DNA of 17,679 nucleotides from Pyrodictiaceae archaeon (GTDB lineage Archaea > Thermoproteota > Thermoprotei_A > Sulfolobales > Pyrodictiaceae): NCBI GenBank assembly GCA_026986935.1, contig JALSNP010000017.1, forward strand, positions 1 to 17,679. The letters are read 5' to 3'. Of this stretch, positions 6,663 to 13,394 are shown one piece after another. Both the position numbers and the translations under genes were made by a program. The notes below the pieces were generated by a model. The model made no database searches. It was not told the origin of the DNA and saw only the letters and a program-made list of their open reading frames with translations. Each line of letters opens with the position of its first letter. Positions within the stretch are counted from its first letter, which is position 1.

Positions 6663-7417
6663 TCCACGGTTTGAGCGTGAAACAGGCTAAGGATAGCATT
6701 AGGCAACAAATATGGAGGATTATGGAGGAGAAGAATATAGCTCGTTTTCCTAGACCAGTTTACGGTAGGATACCTAATTTCGTCGGTGCTAGAGAGGCCG
6801 CAGTTAATTTATCGAGGACGAGTATTTGGAGAAATGCACGTATCGTAAAGGTTAACCCCGATGCCCCCCAGAAATGGGTTAGGCTACTAGCTCTCCGTGA
6901 GGGAAAGATTCTCATCATGGCCTCGCCCCGGATGAGAGAAGGCTTTATTCTACTCGACCCGCGCCAGATACCTCCCCGTCTCTACGAGAAAGCTGCCACG
7001 ATTAGAGGAGCATTCCAACTGGGTCGTAGGATAAGTCTCGACGAGCTTAAACGACTAGGTACAATAGACTTGATAGTCACGGGCTCGGTGGCTGTTGATA
7101 GGAGGGGGCATAGGATAGGCAAGGGCGAGGGCTACGCGGAGCTCGAGTACGCTATATTGCGGGAGCTTGGCTTGATCGGAGACGATACACCTATTGCAAC
7201 AACTGTTCATGATGTACAAGTGGTTAGTAGTATTCCTCGAGAGCCCTACGACCTTGTCGTCGACTATGTGGCTACGCCTACTCGTATCATGAGGATAGAT
7301 TCCGGGGAGAGCAAACCCTCGGGGATAATGTGGGAGTTGTTACCATGCGAAAAGATGGTTGAGATCCCCTTATTGAGGGAGCTCGCTCAGAGGAAGGGTG
7401 TGAGAAAAAGATGCTAG
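6659..7417 (+). CDS. 5-formyltetrahydrofolate cyclo-ligase-like (MTHFS/MTHFSD-type) protein
   Basis: A 252-residue protein of the COG0212 fold. The central stretch TGSVAVDRRGHRIGKGEGYAE (146-166) holds the nucleotide/phosphate loop G-x-G-x-G-Y of 5-formyl-THF cyclo-ligases. It continues as LEYAILRELG, then TTVHDVQVV and VDYVATPTRI. The SVAV...GKGEGYA.LEYA pattern, followed by VHD.QVV and TPTR, is closer, as I recall it, to the MTHFS-like domain of vertebrate MTHFSD than to bacterial MTHFS. Cyclo-ligase activity is therefore only one possibility. Start is GTG 6659, overlapping the nuclease-like stop by four bases. The N-terminal ~75 residues are basic and include Trp/Arg-rich patches. It converges on ahbC with a four-base gap. 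Confidence 0.75.
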   Translation: MIHGLSVKQAKDSIRQQIWRIMEEKNIARFPRPVYGRIPNFVGAREAAVNLSRTSIWRNARIVKVNPDAPQKWVRLLALREGKILIMASPRMREGFILLDPRQIPPRLYEKAATIRGAFQLGRRISLDELKRLGTIDLIVTGSVAVDRRGHRIGKGEGYAELEYAILRELGLIGDDTPIATTVHDVQVVSSIPREPYDLVVDYVATPTRIMRIDSGESKPSGIMWELLPCEKMVEIPLLRELAQRKGVRKRC

Positions 7418-7421
7418 GAGG

Positions 7422-8621
7422 TTAGAGCACAGCACCAGTATCAATTCCATACTTTTTAGCTATCTCGGTATAGTCTAGGAAGCAGAGAGGGTCATCTCCC
7501 CATTCATCTCCTGTGAGAGCTAATGCTCTGCCACGGCTTCCTCCTCCACAGATCCTTCTAAACGGGCACTGACCGCAACGAGTGCCCCGAAGATACTTCT
7601 CTATATGTATGAACGGCTCTAGATTCTTGTTGTCTGGCCTCAGTATCTCTGATAACGTCTTTTCCCTTAGGTTGCCTAGGCTCACCCAGTCTATGAACTG
7701 GCATGGCTTTACCTCGCCGTCTGGGTATATGCTTATGCTTTTTCTTCCACAGTTGCCCTGTGCATCAAGCATTTTTATATACTGCATGAATTCCTCTTTA
7801 TCCTTGGCCAGTATGGATGCCATATATATTCCGAGGAACTGTGCACGCACAACCAGTATCTCCATATCGTCGGCGTACTTCCTTGCCTCATCTATTAGCA
7901 TATGAGCTAGCTTCTTTAATTGCTCATGACTAGGGAGCAGATCCTTGATGAAAGCTCCACGCCCAACAGTATCTAGTATATATAGACTTACTCTTCTTAT
8001 ACCATTATCATGCGCCCATTTAAGTATATCAGGAACCTCATCTACATTAAACTTCGTAATAGTTGTACGTATACCGACATCAATACCCGCCTCTAGAGAA
8101 TTCTTTATACCCCGCACAGCCGCTTCAAAAGCCCCCTTAACGCCTCTAAAATAATCATGCCTAGCCGGTACTATACTATCTATAGAGATGCCCACATAGA
8201 CAAAGCCATAGGATGCAAGCTGGTGGGCAACATCCCGTGTAATTAGTGTCCCGTTCGTACTGAGCGATAACTTTGGCCTCTTCTTATTAGCCAAAGGCTC
8301 GACTATTTTCCAGAAATCATCTCTTACTAGAGGCTCGCCTCCAGACAATATTACTAGCGGTATACCTATCTTCACCATTTCCTCTGAGACTCTTATGGCC
8401 TCTTCTGTAGATAACTCGTACCTATCACTATACTGGCCCGCGCTTATATAGCAATGTATGCATCTCAAGTTACACTTATACGTTATATTCCAGAAAACTA
8501 TTGGTCTGAGAATATCGCTGAAACTTGAAGGCCTCCTAGGCCCATAGTGACCTTTTATCCTTGTTGATACAGTACCTTTTCCCGTAACCATTACAGTAAC
8601 TGGTATCAAGGCACACTTCAC
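7422..8621 (-). CDS. ahbC: AhbC-type radical SAM enzyme (12,18-didecarboxysiroheme deacetylase)
   Basis: AhbC removes the two acetate side chains of 12,18-didecarboxysiroheme, leaving methyls, to give Fe-coproporphyrin III in the alternative heme pathway. The 399-residue chain has the radical SAM cluster C50-x3-C54-x2-C57 (CNLRCIHC), LSGGEP (92-97), LSTNGTL (119-125) and GISIDS (144-149). A C-terminal SPASM-like region carries C291, C307, C349, C352, C358 and C380, enough for an auxiliary cluster. The N-terminal PIVFWNIT before the cluster and YVGISIDS...FRG fit AhbC as I know the family. The context is decisive: it is the last gene after ahbD and ahbAB, 17 bases from the latter. Start is GTG 8621; ATG 8591 is an alternative. 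Confidence 0.85.
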   Translation of the reverse strand: MKCALIPVTVMVTGKGTVSTRIKGHYGPRRPSSFSDILRPIVFWNITYKCNLRCIHCYISAGQYSDRYELSTEEAIRVSEEMVKIGIPLVILSGGEPLVRDDFWKIVEPLANKKRPKLSLSTNGTLITRDVAHQLASYGFVYVGISIDSIVPARHDYFRGVKGAFEAAVRGIKNSLEAGIDVGIRTTITKFNVDEVPDILKWAHDNGIRRVSLYILDTVGRGAFIKDLLPSHEQLKKLAHMLIDEARKYADDMEILVVRAQFLGIYMASILAKDKEEFMQYIKMLDAQGNCGRKSISIYPDGEVKPCQFIDWVSLGNLREKTLSEILRPDNKNLEPFIHIEKYLRGTRCGQCPFRRICGGGSRGRALALTGDEWGDDPLCFLDYTEIAKKYGIDTGAVL

Positions 8622-8638
8622 CCGGCTTGCTTCGCGCC

Positions 8639-9607
8639 CTACCTAATAACACCCGGTAAGAGGTCTTTCAGACTAATTATGGGTAGGTAATCCTTGACAT
8701 GAGGGCTTTCATCGAGTTTTTCGTAAACTGGTTTCAGCCTTGATTCGTCCACCGCATGTATCATCATATAGCAGTTGTGGCTCCATTTTTCGGGTGGCCA
8801 GGGATCTCTAAGAACTACGTGTGTTGCTTCTGGGATATTGTTTACTATCCACTCGCAGAGACTGGTTTCGCTGGTAGCGGGCCTCATCACCACCATAGCA
8901 TTATACGTAAACCCTATACTATGCCCGTCAAGCGCTGCTCCAGGGTCACCTAGCACACCTTCCTCCAATAGTTTCTTAGCAAGCTCTACTAGAGTTCGCT
9001 CACTGAGCCCGTACTTAGCCGCTATCTTAGCGTATGGCCTGGCTTCTATCGGTAGTACTCGTAGTGATCTAACAATGTTAATGTCTAGGCCGAGGTCTTG
9101 TGGTGTTGGAGGATTCTCTACTATCTTGCTAAAAGGCCCGGCTCTGCTTACTCCTCTGTATAAGTCGTATTTGACGCTGAGACGGTATACTCGCTTACTC
9201 CATAGTATCACATAGTCGGCTCCGTGTTTTTGAGCTATTGTCTTTATTTTGCTTCTTAGGGTGTCCTTATCCCTATCACGTACCACGACCCATAGATTAT
9301 AGTATGGATGATTTCTTATATAGCTATGAGTTGTGGTAAACGCTGAAACAATATCGGCGGCCAGCTCATCTACACTATCAGCCCTAAATGCTACTAATGC
9401 TGCTACTTGTTTATACGATTTATAGTTAACGTAGAAACCTATACGTTTAAGCACACCCTTCTCCTTAAGACTCTTTACCATCTCGAGTACTTTCTCCACA
9501 CCAAGATCCAGACGCTCTGCAACATCGTGGAAAGGTTTCTCGGATAGAGGGAAATTGTATTGTAGCTCCATCAAAACCCTCTTCTCAGGATCAGATAACG
9601 GGATCAT
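8639..9607 (-). CDS. ahbAB: Fused siroheme decarboxylase AhbA-AhbB
   Basis: Siroheme decarboxylase removes carboxyls from the C12 and C18 acetates of siroheme. It is usually two ~150-residue proteins, AhbA and AhbB, each a small HTH plus an AsnC/Lrp-like ferredoxin fold. Here one 322-residue chain holds both. Residues 1-150 carry an HTH (about 22-52) and THSYIRNHPYYNLWVV (93-108). Residues 170-322 carry a second HTH (about 185-215), then DGHSIGFTYNAMVVM (227-241) and THVVLRDPWPPEKWSHNCYMM (262-282, broken here as THVVLRDP and WSHNCYMMIH). Candidate heme-contacting residues are H94, R98, H100, H229, H263 and H277. ATG 9607 has GGGGGTG upstream. Despite its Lrp-like fold it is probably an enzyme, not a regulator. 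Confidence 0.87.
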   Translation of the reverse strand: MIPLSDPEKRVLMELQYNFPLSEKPFHDVAERLDLGVEKVLEMVKSLKEKGVLKRIGFYVNYKSYKQVAALVAFRADSVDELAADIVSAFTTTHSYIRNHPYYNLWVVVRDRDKDTLRSKIKTIAQKHGADYVILWSKRVYRLSVKYDLYRGVSRAGPFSKIVENPPTPQDLGLDINIVRSLRVLPIEARPYAKIAAKYGLSERTLVELAKKLLEEGVLGDPGAALDGHSIGFTYNAMVVMRPATSETSLCEWIVNNIPEATHVVLRDPWPPEKWSHNCYMMIHAVDESRLKPVYEKLDESPHVKDYLPIISLKDLLPGVIR

Positions 9608-9646
9608 AACACACCCCCTATAGAGTTTCCATAAGATTTTATTCTT

Positions 9647-10891
9647 TTATCTAGAAGGCTTAACGGGAAGAACTAGCCTTAACCCCTCTATCATCTTAGA
9701 ATATTCTTCTATATCGACACCAAGCCTACTAATAATCTTAGTAAACTCGCCAGGAACATAGGGGCATGCAGGATCCTCACCTAGGGGGTCAGCCTTAAGC
9801 ACGTATGCACGCGCTCTACTACCGCCACAAATATCTCGGAACTCGCATACACCGCATCTACCCTTGAACTCTGCTGCTCTTATCTTCTTTAAGACTGGGT
9901 TCTCCCTGTATATCTCGACTAGGCTTTTCGTCCTAACATTACCCAGGGGATAGGGCATAAAGCCGCTCGGGTAAACGGTTCCGTCATATGCAACGAATAT
10001 TATTCCTTTACCATCACGTGTACCCGTAGTTGACACCATGGGTCTCGTTCGCGGCGATCCCAGGAGCTCAACCAGCCTCTTACTTAGATAAGAGTATAAA
10101 TCGCCTAACCTGAGTACTTTCCTATAATCTATACCCTTTGACTCGAGTATTAGCCTTGTTAATGCAACTCTTCGGAACATGGGGCCCTCGGTTGTCCTTA
10201 CAACTATCCCGTACTTTGAAACGTCGTAGAGGAAGTTGCTTACATCCTCCCACTCTTGCGGGGTTAGATCAAGCTCGCGTTGTGCACGACCTACGGGTAT
10301 GAGGTAAAATACTTCCCAGGTTTTGATCCCTATATCGAGTAAGAGTTTAGCTATATCTGCTAAGTCTCTCGCATTGTCTCTCATGACCGCTGTGTTTACT
10401 TGGACTCTTATACCTCTTTCAACCATTTGCTTGAGCATATTAACTGTTTTCTGGAAGTGTCCTGGTATGCCACGTATATTGTCGTGTATCTCCGGCTTGC
10501 TTCCATCAAGGCTTATGCTTATGCTTAGTTTTCGCGCCTCTATATCGTCGAGTGATTTCTCCAATAACTCTGTCACTGCTGGAGCCAGTGCGACTCTTAT
10601 CTTATGATCTAGTGCATAGTCGACTAGCTCCCATATGTCCTTGCGCATTAGTGGATCTCCGCCAGTGAACACGAGTATAGGGCTTGGTTGGCCGAACTCG
10701 GCAATATCTTCTATAAGCTTCTTCCCCTCTTCAGTTGTCAGCTCGCCTGGCAGGGGGTTAAGAATCGCTGATGCACGGCAATGCTTGCATGCCAGTTTAC
10801 AAGCCTTTGTTGTCTCCCAGAATATTAGTAAGGGTTTATCCTCGAATGGCCATCTCCTAGTGCCGTGCTGCATGCTGCTACCCTCGCCCAT
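9647..10891 (-). CDS. ahbD: AhbD-type radical SAM heme synthase
   Basis: AhbD oxidatively decarboxylates the two propionates of Fe-coproporphyrin III to vinyls, producing heme b. The 414-residue chain has the cluster motif C31-x3-C35-x2-C38 (ACKLACKHC), PGELTTEEG (48-56), FTGGDPL (75-81) and SISLDG (125-130). The C-terminal region has C346, C349, C355 and C376. At the place where SPASM proteins often have YPC, this one reads YPSGF, with Ser309. The sequence also resembles a wider radical SAM/SPASM family with the same ELTTEEG/TGGDP pattern whose members are not all proven AhbD, so position at the head of the ahb operon is important support. Start ATG 10891 lies about 30 bases from a strong TATA; Met7 (10873) is an alternative. 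Confidence 0.8.
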   Translation of the reverse strand: MGEGSSMQHGTRRWPFEDKPLLIFWETTKACKLACKHCRASAILNPLPGELTTEEGKKLIEDIAEFGQPSPILVFTGGDPLMRKDIWELVDYALDHKIRVALAPAVTELLEKSLDDIEARKLSISISLDGSKPEIHDNIRGIPGHFQKTVNMLKQMVERGIRVQVNTAVMRDNARDLADIAKLLLDIGIKTWEVFYLIPVGRAQRELDLTPQEWEDVSNFLYDVSKYGIVVRTTEGPMFRRVALTRLILESKGIDYRKVLRLGDLYSYLSKRLVELLGSPRTRPMVSTTGTRDGKGIIFVAYDGTVYPSGFMPYPLGNVRTKSLVEIYRENPVLKKIRAAEFKGRCGVCEFRDICGGSRARAYVLKADPLGEDPACPYVPGEFTKIISRLGVDIEEYSKMIEGLRLVLPVKPSR

Positions 10892-10895
10892 GATG

Positions 10896-10909
10896 TAAAC
10901 ATGTGTTTA
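10896..10909. promoter_or_regulatory. Inverted repeat TAAACA-TG-TGTTTA at the ahbD transcription start
   Basis: Perfect six-base arms with a two-base spacer lie between the TATA box (10921-10930) and ATG 10891, covering the predicted start site. This is the usual place for an archaeal repressor to block polymerase. The regulator is not identifiable; control by iron or heme supply would make sense for this operon. Confidence 0.45.
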
Positions 10910-10920
10910 AGCTAAACAAT

Positions 10921-10930
10921 CTTATATAAT
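10921..10930. promoter_or_regulatory. Palindromic TATA box serving ahbD and, probably, the C/D sRNA
   Basis: On the minus strand GTGAAAAATTATATAAG gives an A-rich BRE plus TATA about 30 bases before ATG 10891, predicting a nearly leaderless ahbD mRNA. The core TTATATAA is self-complementary. In plus orientation it predicts a start near 10950, right before the box C of the candidate guide RNA. Confidence 0.6.
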
Positions 10931-10950
10931 TTTTCACTAATATCTTGACG

Positions 10951-11012
10951 CGGAGATGATGAGGCTAGACGACTCGGAACAATGAGATGAAGAGGCGCTG
11001 GGGGCTGAGACA
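10951..11012 (+). ncRNA. Candidate archaeal box C/D guide sRNA
   Basis: Box C ATGATGA (10956-10962) is a perfect RUGAUGA match and box D CTGA is at 11005-11008. Between them are a 12-base guide, a degenerate D' (CGGA, 10975-10978), a five-base linker, a near-consensus C' (GAGATGA, 10984-10990) and a 14-base second guide. The 53-base C-to-D length and internal spacings are typical of archaeal C/D sRNAs, which guide ribose 2'-O-methylation with L7Ae, Nop5 and fibrillarin; the latter two are encoded at 13923-15926. A TATA box sits at the right distance upstream. Weak points are the imperfect D' box and little terminal stem. Ends are approximate. It fills the gap between ahbD and the aspS stop. 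Confidence 0.65.
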
Positions 11013-11019
11013 CCCATAG

Positions 11020-12348
11020 CTAAGGAACCAATCTCTCTGGATCCCTGGGCAACAAACGCGCCTCCCTAATATTACCTAGTCCAAGGAACTGCATAACAAC
11101 ACGCTCCAGGCCTATCCCAGCCCCACCGTGGGGTGGGGCACCGTAGCGAAACATGGATAAATACCATTCAAAGTTCTTAGGGTTTAACCCTTTCTCCTCC
11201 AGCTGCTTGACAAGAACCTCGTATCTATGCTCACGCTGCCCGCCAGTTGCTATCTCGAGGCCGCGAAAGAGTAGATCAAAGCTATAAGTCCATTCGGGCT
11301 CATCACTCTTCCTCATAGTATAGAATGGGCGGACTCTCCAAGGATACTCCGTCACAAAGACTAGTGGGGCATCATACTCCCTAAGGACTATCTCTCCAAG
11401 TTTTCTCTCCGCCTCGCTACTAAGATCTTCGCCCTCCTCGACAGATACTCCCGAGCTACGTAGGAGCTTGTACGCCTCGCGTATAGTTATGCGAGGAATA
11501 CTGCGTGGCACTCTGTCTAGAGTGTTCGGGAAGAATTCTCGGACTCTCTTCCCGTATCTTTCTAAACCCGCCTGTATCATGGAGAGAACCGCTTGTTCCG
11601 CAACCCTCATAACATCTTCATAGCTATCTATGAACCCCATTTCAAAGTCCACGCTTGTGTACTCCGTTAAATGCCTAGTAGTGTGATGGGGCTCTGCTCT
11701 AAACGCAGGACCAATTTCAAAAACTTTCTCAAACCCTGATATAACACCCATCTGTTTGTAAAGTTGCGGGGATTGGGCCAGGAAGGCAGGCTTGTCAAAG
11801 TAGACGATGCTGAAGACCTCTGCTCCACCCTCTGTAGCAGCACCAACTATTTTTGACGTATATATTTCGACAAAACCATTGTTATAGAAGTACTCGCGGG
11901 CAGCTCGCGCCATCTCCGCCTCGACTAGGAATATTAGCTGGTTTCTAGGATTACGGAGATCCAGGAATCTCCAATCAAGCCTCTTGGCCAGGGTTGTTTT
12001 ACTATGATCCTTTATGTCTATTGGGAGAGGATCCGCTTTTGAGTAAACAACTAGCTCCTCTACAACTATTTCACGGCCTCCCAGAGCAGCCTTGCTCTCG
12101 ACAAGGATCCCTTTAGCCCCTATCACGCTCTCAGGGGAGAGCTTCTTGGCCTCTCTCCAAGCGTTCTCTGAGATATTTCTCTTTACAACTAGTTGCATTT
12201 TCCCTGTCCTATCTCGGAGAATTATGAAAACAAGCTTTCCATGAATCCTTATTGTATCAACCCATCCAGCTACTACGTATTTTTCTCCTATTTTTGCCCC
12301 ATGAAGCAGTTCTGCAACATATTTTCGCTCAGATAGCCGTATAGCCAT
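11020..12348 (-). CDS. aspS: Aspartyl-tRNA synthetase (archaeal type)
   Basis: Class IIb synthetase of 442 residues that charges tRNA-Asp, and possibly tRNA-Asn, with aspartate. Residues ~20-105 form the OB-fold anticodon-binding domain (VAGWVDTIR...LRDRTG). The catalytic core has motif 1 near 155-165, TEGGAEVF (172-179), AQSPQLYKQ (191-199), motif 2 FEIGPAFRAE (210-219) with HHTTRHL, GGQREHRYE, and motif 3 GGAGIGLERVV near the C-terminus. Length is normal for the archaeal form. At the anticodon-domain positions I associate with tRNA-Asn discrimination (W26/K85 in Thermococcus) it has Asp31 and, by eye, Ala88, so whether it is discriminating is unclear. It seems to be a single-gene unit with its own TATA at 12383-12390. 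Confidence 0.96.
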   Translation of the reverse strand: MAIRLSERKYVAELLHGAKIGEKYVVAGWVDTIRIHGKLVFIILRDRTGKMQLVVKRNISENAWREAKKLSPESVIGAKGILVESKAALGGREIVVEELVVYSKADPLPIDIKDHSKTTLAKRLDWRFLDLRNPRNQLIFLVEAEMARAAREYFYNNGFVEIYTSKIVGAATEGGAEVFSIVYFDKPAFLAQSPQLYKQMGVISGFEKVFEIGPAFRAEPHHTTRHLTEYTSVDFEMGFIDSYEDVMRVAEQAVLSMIQAGLERYGKRVREFFPNTLDRVPRSIPRITIREAYKLLRSSGVSVEEGEDLSSEAERKLGEIVLREYDAPLVFVTEYPWRVRPFYTMRKSDEPEWTYSFDLLFRGLEIATGGQREHRYEVLVKQLEEKGLNPKNFEWYLSMFRYGAPPHGGAGIGLERVVMQFLGLGNIREARLLPRDPERLVP

Positions 12349-12382
12349 ATCTGCACCCGGAGTAGAGCCGCAGACCTAAACA

Positions 12383-12390
12383 CCTTTAAG
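12383..12390 (-). promoter_or_regulatory. aspS TATA-like element
   Basis: On the minus strand GCCTTAAAGG, preceded by GAAACTAA as a BRE-like stretch, lies about 35-42 bases before ATG 12348. It predicts a leader of roughly 10-15 bases. Confidence 0.45.
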
Positions 12391-12446
12391 GCTTAGTTTC
12401 TATGAAAAGGATGCGCTCTTTGGCTTTGCCCGCACAGTATTATAGC

Positions 12447-13394
12447 TTATTTCTTCTCGTATTTTATCTCACTAATAAATTCTTCTATGCTTCGATATAT
12501 GTCTAATATATCGTAATCAGGTACTGTGTCCTCGATTATTTGCCTCGATGCCTGTCTTATTATTGCAACTATTTTTGCATCAACACTTGATGCTACCTTC
12601 GCTGACTCAGAAACCTTCTTGGCCAAGATCTTCTCCTTAGACGCACTAAGAACTATAACCATTTTATCATCCTTTACTCTAGCAACAGCATCTGGCGGAG
12701 CACGCTTCGTTTCAACAATTTCTCCTCCCAGGTTCTTAATCGCGCTTGATATCTGTTCTAATCTAACACTGACCTGTCGGTGATGTTTTGTAGCGTAACG
12801 AGACCTTTCCTCCTCCAGAATATCTATTGGGCGAAACACTTTATCTCCAAATACCTCCATTAACCTTAGCGCTGTTTGTAGAGAGATGTCTGTTTCCTCT
12901 CTCTCATACATGTATACGGCTCTACGACTCACGCTTAGAAGCGAGGCGAGGTCTCCTAACCCGTATCCGTGACGTTCTCTCTCGGCGCGTAGCTTCTCTC
13001 CATCAATTCTCATATAGTAATTACCCTGTCTTTTAACAACATATATGGATTTTTCTAGCGTCGATTTCAACCCACCAACACTAACCACAAACACCCCCGA
13101 CTTCTCATGAGCAACTATGTCGTCTATCTCTTCCCCGTTATCATTATTAGCTACTACTAGACTGGCCGCTCCTAGTAAGCTACTGCAATCGCGTAGCTCG
13201 CTTAACTCACCCGGTTTAAGCTCGGAGGTATCGTTTACAACCTTTATCATTAGGGGCTTACGCTCTCCATGAGATGCGACAATGTCTATACTTCGCTTAC
13301 TATGATCCTCTGGATACACTATGCGCTCAACATTATATCCATGGCCTACGAGTAGCCTAACAGTAGCATCAAGCACCCTATCTAGGCTGTCCAC
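12447..13394 (-). CDS. Archaeal HTH transcriptional regulator with nuclease-like N-terminus
   Basis: A 315-residue protein of the COG1395-type archaeal regulators. Residues 1-120 look like a restriction-endonuclease-like fold. Asp37 sits in SIDIVAS, but the following strand reads LMIKVV, so Glu of ExK is replaced by Ile50 before Lys51; probably a binding, non-cutting module. Residues 132-190 are an XRE/Cro-type HTH (KLRAERERHGYGLGDLAS, then SRRAVYMYER). A third alpha/beta domain (about 205-300) may bind a ligand or DNA. GTG 13394 overlaps the upstream UPF0216 gene by 13 bases, so both belong to one operon. The palindrome at 13851-13860 in that operon's leader could be its own target. Targets are unknown. 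Confidence 0.82.
   Translation of the reverse strand: MDSLDRVLDATVRLLVGHGYNVERIVYPEDHSKRSIDIVASHGERKPLMIKVVNDTSELKPGELSELRDCSSLLGAASLVVANNDNGEEIDDIVAHEKSGVFVVSVGGLKSTLEKSIYVVKRQGNYYMRIDGEKLRAERERHGYGLGDLASLLSVSRRAVYMYEREETDISLQTALRLMEVFGDKVFRPIDILEEERSRYATKHHRQVSVRLEQISSAIKNLGGEIVETKRAPPDAVARVKDDKMVIVLSASKEKILAKKVSESAKVASSVDAKIVAIIRQASRQIIEDTVPDYDILDIYRSIEEFISEIKYEKK

Noticed and set aside
8775..9215. 146-codon open frame antisense to ahbAB
   Set aside because: Lies wholly within the well-supported ahbAB gene, has Ser/Leu-rich composition typical of an antisense frame, and no ribosome site or family features.
9608..9646. Possible internal promoter (AGAATAAAATC on the minus strand) between ahbD and ahbAB
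   Set aside because: The AT-rich core fits loosely but there is no clear BRE, and the 39-base gap is normal for a single operon; kept only as a note.
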